Of a stretch of 64,000 nucleotides of DNA, positions 1 through 9,254 are shown one piece after another; the stretch's first letter is position 1; every line of letters begins with the position of its first letter. The translations under genes were made by a program, and so were the position numbers. The stretch comes from JBFHIZ01 sp963666475. GTDB lineage: Bacteria > Bacillota > Clostridia > Lachnospirales > Lachnospiraceae. The stretch is from assembly GCA_963666475.2 (NCBI GenBank), contig CAXXJM010000001.1:930001-994000 (forward strand), written 5' to 3'. The notes under the pieces are model-generated. The model ran no database searches. It had not been told where the DNA came from and saw only the letters and a program-made list of their open reading frames with translations.

Positions 1-85
1 CATGATTAGCATTTAACTATTGACATTGTAACACTGCAATTCTATAAAAGCAAGGAATTTTGCAAATTCTTTACAGATACATAGT

Positions 86-131
86 AAAATAGCCATATAA
101 AAAAGCATACACTTTTTCATATGGCTATTTT
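86..131 (-). terminator. Hairpin terminator downstream of tRNA-Glu
   Basis: A perfect 13-bp inverted repeat (86-98 with 119-131, arm AAAATAGCCATAT) encloses a 20-nt loop. The A-run at 86-89 becomes a U-run for minus-strand transcripts, so it can end the tRNA-Glu transcript. The T-run at 128-131 means it could also work in the other direction. Nothing is recognised in positions 1-85. Confidence 0.6.
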
Positions 132-160
132 CTAGGGTTGGGCTGTTTAAAAAACAGTCG

Positions 161-232
161 CAGCGTGTACGGGAATCGAACCCGTGATTCCGCCGTGAGA
201 GGGCGACGTCTTAACCCCTTGACCAACACGCC
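161..232 (-). tRNA. tRNA-Glu (anticodon CUC)
   Basis: The minus strand folds as a full cloverleaf of 72 nt: acceptor stem GGCGTGT with ACACGCT (G1-U72 wobble), a D-arm, an anticodon stem around loop CTCTCAC, and a T-arm with TTCGAAT flanked by ACGGG/CCCGT. The loop gives anticodon CUC, reading Glu codon GAG. The discriminator base is G73 and CCA is not encoded. It sits 420 bp beyond the end of gatB and is followed by its own hairpin terminator, so it is probably a separate transcript. Identity is by direct reading of the fold. Confidence 0.9.
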
Positions 233-652
233 AGGGATTCTTCTGACTTGTTTATTTCAGATGAACAATTTGTATTTTAACCCATCACGTTTAAAATAGC
301 AAGCGCTTTTTTTTATTTATTGATCTTTTACCTCTTCATATTTTCCTAGAATATTCATAGAATCATTTAAGAAGAAGACACTCAGACTATATTTTAGTCA
401 ATATATCACTTTATCCTAATTTTTTTTTCAAAACCAAATGAATAAACTCACAAATATCCTTGATACATACCTTAGTTCTAATACTCTTTCAATTGATTGG
501 GTAAATTAGTTTTTAGAAAAATTGAACCGCCCAAAAACTCGATAATTTTGGGCAGTCCTTGGTAAAATATTCATTTTTAATCCAAACTACCTTTTTATTT
601 GTAAGAATTCGTGTCCGAATTTTGAGAAATGGGCAACTTTTATAGATATTCT
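233..652. other. Gene-free interval between tRNA-Glu and gatB
   Basis: AT-rich stretch of 420 bp. Apart from the putative gatB terminator at 529-553 I see no ORF with a ribosome binding site, no repeat and no convincing RNA fold. The tRNA promoter should lie just above position 232 on the minus strand, but I could not identify it confidently. Confidence 0.5.
529..553 (-). terminator. Putative terminator of the aspS-gatCAB operon
   Basis: An 8-bp inverted repeat (GCCCAAAA at 529-536, TTTTGGGC at 546-553) with a 9-nt loop lies about 100 nt after the gatB stop codon. On the minus strand the hairpin is followed by GGTTCAATTTTTC, a delayed and imperfect U-run, so efficiency is uncertain. Confidence 0.5.
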
Positions 653-2083
653 CTATAGAAGTTCTCCAAGAATCTGATTGATCATTCCAGGATCAGCTTT
701 CCCTTTCATCGCTTTCATGGTCTGACCAACAAAGAATCCAATTGCTTTTTGATTTCCACCTTGATAATCTGCTACTGCCTGTGGATTCTTAGAAATTATT
801 TCTTCGATTGTTGCTCGAAGAGCACCTTCATCATGAACCACCTTAAGGCCCTTTTCTTCGACATATTTCTCAGGATCAATATCATCTTTAAAAATCACTT
901 CGAATACTTCTTTTGCAACAGTTCCATTGATTGTTCCTGCTTCCACAAGTCCAATCAATTTTGCAAGGTTCTCTGGTGAAAAACTAAGATCATCAAAGTC
1001 CATATTGTATTCTTTCACCAATCTCATGGTTTCAACCATCAGCCAATTTGATACTTTCTTTGGATTATTGCAAATCGCAATGGTCGCCTCAAAAATGTCT
1101 GCCATTTTTTTAGAACCCGTTATAATATTGATATCATACTCTGGGATTCCATACTCTTCTTTATATCTAAGCTGTTTTTGTGCACGAAGTTCAGGCTCTC
1201 GATCTTTGATTTCCTGTAACCACTCATCACTAATTATAATTGGTACTAAGTCCGGATCCGGAAAATAACGATAATCTTGCGCATCTTCTTTGGAGCGCAT
1301 GGCATAAGAATATTCTTTGTTATCATCCCATCTTCTCGTTTCCTGAATGACCGGTTTCCCTTCTTCTAAAAGTTCAATCTGTCGTTCTCTTTCCCCTTCG
1401 ATGGCTCTTGCAATCGCCTTGAAAGAGTTCAAGTTCTTCATCTCAGTTCTTATACCAAATTCTTTTGCCCCAACCTCACGAATCGATAGATTGACATCCG
1501 CACGCATGGAACCTTCCTGTAATTTACAATCCGAAGCTCCTAAGTACTGAATGATCAAACGCAATTTTTCTAGATACGCAATTACTTCTTCAGCGGAACG
1601 CATATCTGGTTCTGATACAATCTCAATAAGAGGAACTCCACTTCGGTTAAAATCAACCAAAGAGCAATCTTCCCATTCATCATGAATCAATTTTCCTGCA
1701 TCTTCTTCCATATGAATTTCATGAATGCGAACCATTTTTGATCCTGATGAAGTCTCAATTTCAATTCCGCCATCTCTGCAGATTGGATAATACAACTGAG
1801 AAATCTGGTAATTTTGGGGATTATCTGGATAAAAATAATTCTTTCGATCAAACTTACAGTTTTGAGTAATGGTACAATTTGTGGCTAGTCCAACGGCAAC
1901 TGCATATTCCACAACTTTCTTGTTTAATACCGGAAGAGATCCTGGCATACCAGTACAAACTGGACAGGTATGTGTGTTTGGCGCACCTCCGAACTCTGTA
2001 CTACAGGCACAGAATATTTTCGTTTTTGTCGCGAGTTCTACGTGGACTTCTAGACCAATAACGGTTTCATATTGTTTACTCAT
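653..2083 (-). CDS. gatB: Asp/Glu-tRNA amidotransferase subunit GatB
   Basis: Subunit B of the GatCAB amidotransferase, which turns Asp-tRNA(Asn) and Glu-tRNA(Gln) into Asn- and Gln-tRNA in the cytoplasm. The 476-residue product has the usual length. It starts with the family signature ETVIGLEVHVEL, has paired cysteines (CAC near residue 26 and CPVC near 41) expected to hold zinc, and ends in the GatB/YqeY tail domain ending NQILGELL. It is the last gene of the operon: its ATG directly follows the gatA stop codon and is preceded by AAAGGGGG, giving tight coupling. The T-box upstream of aspS should control it. Confidence 0.97.
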   Translation of the reverse strand: MSKQYETVIGLEVHVELATKTKIFCACSTEFGGAPNTHTCPVCTGMPGSLPVLNKKVVEYAVAVGLATNCTITQNCKFDRKNYFYPDNPQNYQISQLYYPICRDGGIEIETSSGSKMVRIHEIHMEEDAGKLIHDEWEDCSLVDFNRSGVPLIEIVSEPDMRSAEEVIAYLEKLRLIIQYLGASDCKLQEGSMRADVNLSIREVGAKEFGIRTEMKNLNSFKAIARAIEGERERQIELLEEGKPVIQETRRWDDNKEYSYAMRSKEDAQDYRYFPDPDLVPIIISDEWLQEIKDREPELRAQKQLRYKEEYGIPEYDINIITGSKKMADIFEATIAICNNPKKVSNWLMVETMRLVKEYNMDFDDLSFSPENLAKLIGLVEAGTINGTVAKEVFEVIFKDDIDPEKYVEEKGLKVVHDEGALRATIEEIISKNPQAVADYQGGNQKAIGFFVGQTMKAMKGKADPGMINQILGELL

Positions 2084-3556
2084 CTATTTGTCCCCCTTTG
2101 CAGCAAGTTCACATCTTGTATATTCTCTGGTACATTCATACGCATATGCGGTTTGAATGATTTTCATTTCTTGGAATGCATCTCCAATAATCTGAAGTCC
2201 AATCGGCAGTCCTTTTGAGTCCACGCCACATGGAAGTGACATTCCTGGTAGACCTGCTAAGTTTACTGATATTGTATAAATATCTCCAAGATACATTTTG
2301 ATTGGATCCGAAAGACTTTCCCCCAACTTTGGTGCTGTGGTTGGTGCTGCCGGACCAATGATAACGTCATATGTTTCAAATGCGTGGTCAAATGCTTTTT
2401 TGATCAGTGCTTTAGTACGAAGTGCTTTTAAATAATACGCATCATAATATCCACTGCTGAGTACAAAAGAACCTAGCATGATTCTTCGTTTTACCTCCGC
2501 GCCAAATCCTTCACTTCTTGATTTTTTATACATACTATGAAGTCCATCATAATCTGTAGTGCGGTATCCATATTTTACACCATCAAAACGAGACAGATTC
2601 GAGCTCGCTTCTGCAGATGCAATCGTGTAGTATGCAGGAATCGCATATTCCACCAAGCTTAAATCAAATTCTTCGACAATTGCACCTTTGTCTTTTAGGA
2701 CTTGTACGGCATCTAACACGGCTTTCTTTACCTCTGTATCCAAACCTTCTCCAAAATAGTCTTTTGGAATTCCAATTTTCATTCCTTTGACATCATCGAT
2801 GAGCGCCGAAGTGAAATCATAACTCTCTCTTTTAATTGAAGTACTATCCTTGTCATCATAGGAAGCAATGGTTTCTAAAATCGTCGCGCAATCCGTAACA
2901 TCTTTTGCAATTGGTCCAATCTGATCTAAAGATGAGCCATATGCAATGAGTCCATATCTTGAAATCGTACCATACGTTGGTTTCATACCCGTCACTCCAC
3001 AAAAAGAACTTGGCTGACGAATCGATCCACCCGTATCCGACCCCAAAGAAAATGTACATTCTTCAGCTGCAACCGCACTGCAGGATCCACCCGATGAACC
3101 ACCAGGAACATGTTCCAAATTCCAAGGATTTCTTGTAACTCCAAATGCGGATGTTTCTGTAGTACTTCCCATAGCAAACTCATCCATATTGGTCTTCCCA
3201 ATTACAATTGCTCCAGCTTTTTCCAAATTTATAACTGCTTCTGCTGAATAAGTCGGATTGAAGTCCTCTAATATTTTTGAACTGCAAGTTGTTTTGATCC
3301 CTTTTGTACACATATTATCTTTTATTGCTACTGGAACTCCGGCAAGCGGACCTGTCAGTATACCATCATTAATCTTTTTCTGGATTTCAGAAGCTTTTAA
3401 AAGTGCTTGTTCTTTCTGTATAGATACAAAGCTATGAACTTCTGATTCAACAGACTCGATATTTTCAAATGCAGCCAATACCGCCTGTTCAACTGTGATT
3501 TCTTTATTTTTTATTTTTTTGCCCAATTCAACGGCTGTCAAACTCATTAATCCCAT
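2084..3556 (-). CDS. gatA: Asp/Glu-tRNA amidotransferase subunit GatA
   Basis: Amidase subunit that hydrolyses glutamine and supplies ammonia to GatB. The amidase-signature Ser-cis-Ser-Lys triad is visible: Lys in GVPVAIKDN (about residue 79 from this start), cis-Ser in GGSSGGS (about 154) and nucleophile Ser in DTGGSIRQP (about 178). I prefer the ATG at 3556. The AGGAG is only 3 nt from an earlier in-frame ATG (3562) but 9 nt from this one. It lies between gatC and gatB in a tight operon. Length (490 residues) and motifs are standard. Confidence 0.96.
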   Translation of the reverse strand: MGLMSLTAVELGKKIKNKEITVEQAVLAAFENIESVESEVHSFVSIQKEQALLKASEIQKKINDGILTGPLAGVPVAIKDNMCTKGIKTTCSSKILEDFNPTYSAEAVINLEKAGAIVIGKTNMDEFAMGSTTETSAFGVTRNPWNLEHVPGGSSGGSCSAVAAEECTFSLGSDTGGSIRQPSSFCGVTGMKPTYGTISRYGLIAYGSSLDQIGPIAKDVTDCATILETIASYDDKDSTSIKRESYDFTSALIDDVKGMKIGIPKDYFGEGLDTEVKKAVLDAVQVLKDKGAIVEEFDLSLVEYAIPAYYTIASAEASSNLSRFDGVKYGYRTTDYDGLHSMYKKSRSEGFGAEVKRRIMLGSFVLSSGYYDAYYLKALRTKALIKKAFDHAFETYDVIIGPAAPTTAPKLGESLSDPIKMYLGDIYTISVNLAGLPGMSLPCGVDSKGLPIGLQIIGDAFQEMKIIQTAYAYECTREYTRCELAAKGDK

Positions 3557-3568
3557 GTTCATGCTCTC

Positions 3569-3865
3569 CTATTCTACAGTTTTTGGAACCTTGAAACTTC
3601 CATCTTTCTTCGCAGGTGCATTGGATAAGATTTCATCTCTATCGTCACCATTTTCTACAACATCTTCACGGAATATATTGTGTACCGGGAATACGTGTGA
3701 CATTGGTTCTACACCAGTTGTATCTAATTCATTCAGCATATCAATATAGTCGAGCATATTTGCCATATCCTGTTTCGCATGTTCTTTCTCTTCTTCCGAA
3801 AGCTCAAGTTTTGCTAAAATCCCAACATATTCTATTGTCTCATCTGATATTATATTCTTTGCCAT
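3569..3865 (-). CDS. gatC: Asp/Glu-tRNA amidotransferase subunit GatC
   Basis: Small subunit (98 residues) that stabilises the GatA-GatB complex. It shows the family pattern: an N-terminal helix ending in LAKLELSEEE, a central segment MLDYIDMLNELDTTGVEP, and a C-terminal tail reading APAKKDGSFKVPKTVE that in known structures wraps around GatA. AGGAG lies 6 nt before the ATG at 3865; a GTG one codon earlier is less well placed. It follows aspS by 56 nt and precedes gatA by about 12 nt. Confidence 0.93.
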   Translation of the reverse strand: MAKNIISDETIEYVGILAKLELSEEEKEHAKQDMANMLDYIDMLNELDTTGVEPMSHVFPVHNIFREDVVENGDDRDEILSNAPAKKDGSFKVPKTVE

Positions 3866-3921
3866 CACAATCTCCTATCATTTTGTCTGTTCTTAAAACA
3901 TATCTGCAGGTCATTATCTGC

Positions 3922-5253
3922 TTATGGCTCTAAACGATGCAAATCTCTTGGGAACAAAGTCGTTTCACGTACATTGTCCTCCCCAATTAATTTCATTGCA
4001 AGTCTTTCTAGACCGATGCCTAGTCCACCGTGCGGAGGCATTCCATGTTTAAATGCAGACAAATATGCATCCATACCTTCCGTTGTCATGCCTCTTTTCT
4101 CAATTTTTTCAAGAAGTGCATGGTATTCGTGAATACGCTGACCACCCGTAGTAATCTCCATTCCACCGAGAAGTAAATCAAAACTCAATGTGAATGTTTC
4201 GTCAGTTGGGTCGTCCATTGCATAGAACGGACGTTTTTTGGAAGGATAGTGTGTAACAAAAACAAAATCTGCATCATATTCTTCTTTAAAATACTGACCA
4301 ATTAACACTTCCTCTTCTGGCTCTAAATCATATGGATTTTTAATTTGTCTATTATATTTTTCTGAAACCAAACGTTTGGCATCATCAAAGCGAACAACTG
4401 GAATATTATCTGTTTTAGGAAGTTTCACTTTCAGGATTTTTAATTCTTTTGCATAATCTTTTTCAAGCAAAGCCACCATATATTGTAAAAATCCAGTTTC
4501 CATCGCCATAATGTCTTCAAAACCATCAATGAAGCCCATTTCGAAATCTAAAGAAGTGTATTCATTCAAATGTCTTTTTGTCTTGTGTTTTTCTGCACGA
4601 AATACAGGCGCCGCCTCAAATACTCGATCAAATACTCCAACCATCATCTGCTTATAAAACTGTGGACTCTGTGCAAGTACGGCAGGTCTATGGAAATAAT
4701 CCAACTTAAATATATTCGCTCCACCTTCTGCCCCTTTGGAAGAAATTTTAGGTGAACGTATTTCTGTAAAACCTTCTTCATACAGAAAATCACGAAAAGC
4801 ACGTACAACTCCCTCTTGAATTTTGAATTTAGCACGCTCTTGTAAATTTCTAAGAGATATCGGGCGTAGATTAATTTTTGTTTCTAATGTAGTGGAAAGT
4901 TTCCATTTGCTGATTGGAATTGGCATTGGTTCAGCTGGCTCTGATAACACTTTCATATTCTGAATACGAATTTCAAAACCATTGTTTGCTCTTTCCTCTT
5001 TTCGTACGACACCTTCTACTTCTACAGTCATTGCTTCTTTTAAGATACTTTTATCAAATTGAGATACCCCGTCTTCATATACACATTGTACAAGACCTTC
5101 TCTTTTTCGAAGTACAACAAATGCCACTTCACCCATATCACGAATGGTGTGAATTGCTCCATTCATCTTCACCGTCTGACCTTCATATGTTCCAGCTAAA
5201 ATATCGCTGATTTCTAACGTATCTTTTCTTGCTACTCCATTCAAAAATTCCAT
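3922..5253 (-). CDS. aspS: Aspartyl-tRNA synthetase, archaeal/non-discriminating type
   Basis: Class II synthetase that loads Asp on tRNA(Asp) and, in the non-discriminating form, on tRNA(Asn). At 443 residues it matches the short archaeal-type enzyme, not the roughly 590-residue bacterial type with its GAD insertion. An N-terminal OB fold is followed by class II motif 2 (FRAEKHKTKRHLNEYTSLDFE) and motif 3 (GLGIGLERLAMKLIG). Co-transcription with gatCAB supports the job of making Asp-tRNA(Asn) for amidation. A T-box leader precedes it. The non-discriminating property is inferred from type and context. A standard bacterial AspRS may exist elsewhere in the genome. Confidence 0.9.
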   Translation of the reverse strand: MEFLNGVARKDTLEISDILAGTYEGQTVKMNGAIHTIRDMGEVAFVVLRKREGLVQCVYEDGVSQFDKSILKEAMTVEVEGVVRKEERANNGFEIRIQNMKVLSEPAEPMPIPISKWKLSTTLETKINLRPISLRNLQERAKFKIQEGVVRAFRDFLYEEGFTEIRSPKISSKGAEGGANIFKLDYFHRPAVLAQSPQFYKQMMVGVFDRVFEAAPVFRAEKHKTKRHLNEYTSLDFEMGFIDGFEDIMAMETGFLQYMVALLEKDYAKELKILKVKLPKTDNIPVVRFDDAKRLVSEKYNRQIKNPYDLEPEEEVLIGQYFKEEYDADFVFVTHYPSKKRPFYAMDDPTDETFTLSFDLLLGGMEITTGGQRIHEYHALLEKIEKRGMTTEGMDAYLSAFKHGMPPHGGLGIGLERLAMKLIGEDNVRETTLFPRDLHRLEP

Positions 5254-5332
5254 CTTTTTCTCCCTTTCGTTTGTTCATATTCTGTGTAAAAGATTTTCTC
5301 TACACTATATTCCTAGGACAACTTTTGGAAAT

Positions 5333-5632
5333 AAAAAAGTCCCGGAATATCGAAATATTCCGGGACGGATCATCATAAATCCGCGGTACCACCCGCATTG
5401 AGATCAAAAAGCAATCTCCACTCATACACATAACGCGTGTAAACGTATCAACCTACAAAGCCTATCCTTTTCGGAAGATCTGCTCCAGAGTGTTCTCTTA
5501 TCATCTGCTTCCCCATGGCCGCGCTCTCAGTCGGTGACGCTTCCTTCCTGTCGGTTCTTGCTATGAAATCTTAAACTTTTCATCACGCATAATAACGTAG
5601 ATTTGAGTCTCTTTCTTCGCATTTTTCTATTG
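5333..5632 (-). promoter_or_regulatory. T-box riboswitch leader of aspS-gatCAB
   Basis: The minus strand carries the canonical T-box antiterminator sequence GGGTGGTACCGCGG (5381-5394), followed by a strong intrinsic terminator: a 12-bp perfect stem (5339-5350 with 5355-5366, arm GTCCCGGAATAT), loop TTCG, then a U-run. An AG-bulge-like GAGAGCG segment lies upstream. The probable specifier is GAAC followed by A (minus-strand 5495-5492), just before CTCTGGAGC. It contains AAC (Asn) and the overlapping GAA (Glu). Uncharged tRNA binding should favour antitermination and raise transamidation. The T-box call is firm; the specifier assignment is inference. Confidence 0.92.
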
Positions 5633-5638
5633 CTTAAC

Positions 5639-5667
5639 ATAATACCATATCTTTTTTTTTAATGCAA
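5639..5667 (-). promoter_or_regulatory. Sigma-A-type promoter of the aspS-gatCAB operon
   Basis: On the minus strand TTGCAT (5667-5662) and TATTAT (5644-5639) are separated by exactly 17 nt, so transcription should start near 5632, just before the T-box leader. The -35 box is only about 37 nt after the GH2 stop codon and no intrinsic terminator lies between them. Read-through from GH2 into the leader is therefore possible, with the T-box hairpin acting as the stop. Confidence 0.7.
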
Positions 5668-5704
5668 GCATTCCTATTATAACTTTTATTCATAACTACT
5701 ATTC

Positions 5705-8700
5705 CTACTCACGAATAAATCGAAACCACTTGAAATCAAACCTGCTGCCAGGAAGGAAGATAAATTCAACTCTTGATTTGCCGAAAACTTTTCCAATATC
5801 ATAAGTTTGAATGTCAAAATCCTCCGTATGTAAAAACTCCAGTACTTGAACCTGCTGCTCTTCACCGGTAATCACCTGCAAGCGAATGGTATTTTTTTCC
5901 GTAATCGATCGGCCGCAGATTTCTATCTTGCTGCATGGTTCATCAAAATTCATGTCTTCAAAAATAAACGAGACATTATTTCCGATTTCTGCCATTCCCC
6001 AATCTTCTTTCTTAAAACTGTCTCCATAAAATGAGCTACATTCTAGAATGGATAATTTTTCGAATGCCTTCGTCAGTTTTTCAAACTGGAATCCTTTGAG
6101 TTGAACTCTCGTTTCAAGCGTTTCTATCACTATTGATATTGTTTGAACACCTGATATTCTTCTTTTCAGTTTATAGGTTTCTTCCTGATAGGTATCCCAA
6201 ATCGTAACTTTGTCATAGACGACACGATCAATCATAAAATTCTCAGAGTCTTCTTTTCCATCCATAGATGCAATCCCCTGCCAAAGTTCAATATAAATTG
6301 GTTTGCTATCGAATGCAAAAATTGGAAGCGTAAGGATATCCGTCCCAAAATCTCCAAAGTTCACATCTTTAAAAATAATCGCAGTTCTTCCTGTTTGTCC
6401 TGTCGCAATACCACGCTCATTTCCTGCTGCCAACTCACCTATATTATCATCATATAACCCACCACTTACAAATTCATAAGGATCTTTATAAGCAATGCCT
6501 AAATCTTCTGCATAAAATTCCATCTGCGAAATAAAATCTGGATGTTCTTTCCCATTGTTGACCTGACATTTCAAGAAGAACGAACCATCGCCTAAAGCAG
6601 CTAGTTTACAACCATCCTTTGTCGGTTCTACTTTCGCAATATTTGATGTTACACCCATTTCATTGGTTATTCTCCATGTGATTTCATAGTCTTTCGCATT
6701 GGATGGATAGATTTTGACTGGTATCTCGATTTCTTTACAGCTCTTCCCAAACTTAAAGTCCTTTGGGCAAAGCAACTCTACGCGCTCGACTGGTATCGAT
6801 TCAAAGACCTTCTGTCCTTCGTCCGTGTTAACATATCTTGCAATGCCAGCTCTTAAGTCTGAACCAGGTGCATTCAATTTGAACTCTGACTTTTCATGGT
6901 TTAGCAATACCTCTTCAGAAGCAATTAAAAGGGTGACGGTTTCCATTTCTTTTGCAGAGATATGAACTTTGATAATTCCTGCATCCAAAGTAGAACCAAT
7001 CAGAGCTTTTAGTTTTCCCGAAAATAGCTTTCTTACATTACCTTTGTATGGATCATAATCCGTGCTATCACCATTATCCAATCCAAGAAGAACTCCTGGC
7101 CCTTCTACTTCTACTTTGATCGGTGTTCTTGCATCTTCTACGACATTTCCGTTTGCATCCAACACTTGAATTCCCAAACGAACCACATCCTCTGCATCTG
7201 CCATCATGTTCCGTTTTCCGGAGAGTACTTCAATCTTAATCGCTTCACCATAACTATTTCTGGTGCACTTTGCAATTTCAGTATCATCGAAATCGTATGC
7301 AATTGCCGTCAGCTCTCCTTCTTCAAAAGGAATTTTCCACGTAGGAAGCAACGCTTTATCAATTGTCTTGTTGATGGTTCGTTCTTCAATTAAACGACCA
7401 TTCAAAAACAATTTAAATTTTGGTGCATTTGTACATACCCTTACATCAACCATTTGCATGGCATTGAATTTCCAATGTGGGAAAATATGAATCATTGGAG
7501 CTTGTTTGTAATCCGTCCAAGCTGCCTGATATACATAAAAACTGTCCTTCGGAAATTCTGCTGTATCAAGTTGTCCAAAATAAGAATTTTTTGTGCTATA
7601 AGGAGTCGGCTCCCCAATATAATCAAACCCGGTCCATAAATATTGTCCCATGGAAAAAGGCATATCTCGGTCCAATGTAATCACTTGTTCATAGGATTTC
7701 GCTCCCCAGCTTGTCTGGCTATTTCCCAATGCCGAACACTGTCTGTCATCGTCCGATAGAATGCTCGCTTCTATTGGAAAATGATAAATCCCCCTGCTCT
7801 GCACAATGGAAGCTGTTTCACTTCCATAAATTACCCAATCAGGATGTTTTAAGTGATGCTCTTCGTATAAACGCTCTGCGTAATTATACCCCGCATACTT
7901 TAATATATCTGCACATTTTTGCGCATTTTCCCACTGCATAAAATTTGAACCAATGGTAGGGACACCATTTCCTTTTGGATCATTCTCTTTTACCAACGCA
8001 GAAAGCATTTTTGTTAAATCCTGTCCAGAAGCATCCACATGTGTATCATATATCTCGTTTCCGATACTCCACATAATTAAACTCACATGGTTACGATCTC
8101 TTTTTACCCAGTTCGCTATATCTCTTTCTACCCACTCATCAAAAAACCTCGCGAAATCAAACTCAGTTTTCGGTTTTTTCCACATATCAAACATTTCCGA
8201 AACCATTAAAAATCCCATTTCATCTGCGAGATCCATAAGTTCTGGTGCAGGCGCATTATGTGCAGTACGAATGGAATTAACTCCCATTTCTTTTAATATT
8301 TGAAGACGAATGCGCATGGCTTCTTTATTGAACACCGCACCAAGGCAACCAAGGTCATGGTGCTCACAAACTCCGTTTAACTTTGTCTGCACACCATTTA
8401 AAATAAATCCCTGATTTGGATTCATTTGAACACTCTTAAACCCGATATTTGTCACAATCTTATGGTAGCATCTTTCTTTACCAATCAGCTCCGTCACAAT
8501 TTGATACAATTTTGGATTCTCTGGGGACCATTTTTCTGGACTTGTTACTGTTACGACCTGTTTGTTTTGTACTTCTGATACTTTAGATGCCGTACTACAA
8601 ACCATTTCCCCTTGATCCATAATCGTATGTTTTAAAATGACTTCTCCGGAACTAGTAACATTTGCTTCTATCTCAACTTCAAACAATTCACCACTCTGAT

Positions 8701-9211
8701 TCGTATGCACATATAGGGATTGTGGTTGAATATGGTTCTTATGTTCCTTGATCAACCATACATTACGATAAATCCCTGCACCTGAATACCATCTGGAATT
8801 TGGGCTTTGATGACACACTCTGACAAGAATCTCATTCGTCCCCTGTACCAAAAAAGAAGTGATATCAAACGAAGAAGAAACATATCCATTTTTGTAGGTT
8901 CCTGCCTTTTCCCCATTTACGTAAATCGTATAATCCATGTATACCCCATCAAAACGTATCCGATAGGATGCATCCTTCTCGACCTCCAAATCAAAAGACT
9001 TACGATACCATCCGGTTGCAGATTCATATAAATCCTTTGTCTGGTAAATTAGCCAATCATGAGGAAGGGTAACTTTTTCAAACGTGAGTTCCTTGATCTG
9101 TTCTAAAGAATACGGCGTCTCTACCGGACTTTTTGCAAACTCCCAGTCGTAATTGAACTTTTCTTCCTGGTTAAATGCGGTGTTGTCTGGTTTACTGCTT
9201 AAATATTTCAT
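5705..9211 (-). CDS. GH2 family beta-galactosidase, large, cytoplasmic
   Basis: Glycoside hydrolase family 2 enzyme, probably removing beta-1,2-linked galactose from xyloglucan oligosaccharide side chains. Order: sugar-binding jelly roll (about 20-160), Ig-like domain (165-260), TIM barrel (265-570) with acid/base Glu386 in SIGNE and nucleophile Glu465 in YGSETAS, a DUF4982/Ig-like segment with the GLDNGDS motif, a BIG2-like Ig domain (about 800-930), then two C-terminal CBM6-like beta-sandwiches. At 1168 residues it is longer than usual. No signal peptide, so it should act in the cytoplasm. GGAGA precedes the ATG. It is the last gene of the GH31-GH74-GH2 run. Substrate is inferred from context. 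Confidence 0.88.
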   Translation of the reverse strand: MKYLSSKPDNTAFNQEEKFNYDWEFAKSPVETPYSLEQIKELTFEKVTLPHDWLIYQTKDLYESATGWYRKSFDLEVEKDASYRIRFDGVYMDYTIYVNGEKAGTYKNGYVSSSFDITSFLVQGTNEILVRVCHQSPNSRWYSGAGIYRNVWLIKEHKNHIQPQSLYVHTNQSGELFEVEIEANVTSSGEVILKHTIMDQGEMVCSTASKVSEVQNKQVVTVTSPEKWSPENPKLYQIVTELIGKERCYHKIVTNIGFKSVQMNPNQGFILNGVQTKLNGVCEHHDLGCLGAVFNKEAMRIRLQILKEMGVNSIRTAHNAPAPELMDLADEMGFLMVSEMFDMWKKPKTEFDFARFFDEWVERDIANWVKRDRNHVSLIMWSIGNEIYDTHVDASGQDLTKMLSALVKENDPKGNGVPTIGSNFMQWENAQKCADILKYAGYNYAERLYEEHHLKHPDWVIYGSETASIVQSRGIYHFPIEASILSDDDRQCSALGNSQTSWGAKSYEQVITLDRDMPFSMGQYLWTGFDYIGEPTPYSTKNSYFGQLDTAEFPKDSFYVYQAAWTDYKQAPMIHIFPHWKFNAMQMVDVRVCTNAPKFKLFLNGRLIEERTINKTIDKALLPTWKIPFEEGELTAIAYDFDDTEIAKCTRNSYGEAIKIEVLSGKRNMMADAEDVVRLGIQVLDANGNVVEDARTPIKVEVEGPGVLLGLDNGDSTDYDPYKGNVRKLFSGKLKALIGSTLDAGIIKVHISAKEMETVTLLIASEEVLLNHEKSEFKLNAPGSDLRAGIARYVNTDEGQKVFESIPVERVELLCPKDFKFGKSCKEIEIPVKIYPSNAKDYEITWRITNEMGVTSNIAKVEPTKDGCKLAALGDGSFFLKCQVNNGKEHPDFISQMEFYAEDLGIAYKDPYEFVSGGLYDDNIGELAAGNERGIATGQTGRTAIIFKDVNFGDFGTDILTLPIFAFDSKPIYIELWQGIASMDGKEDSENFMIDRVVYDKVTIWDTYQEETYKLKRRISGVQTISIVIETLETRVQLKGFQFEKLTKAFEKLSILECSSFYGDSFKKEDWGMAEIGNNVSFIFEDMNFDEPCSKIEICGRSITEKNTIRLQVITGEEQQVQVLEFLHTEDFDIQTYDIGKVFGKSRVEFIFLPGSRFDFKWFRFIRE

Positions 9212-9254
9212 ATATTATCTCCAATCTGCCAACAAGGCAAATCTCATCATTTAT

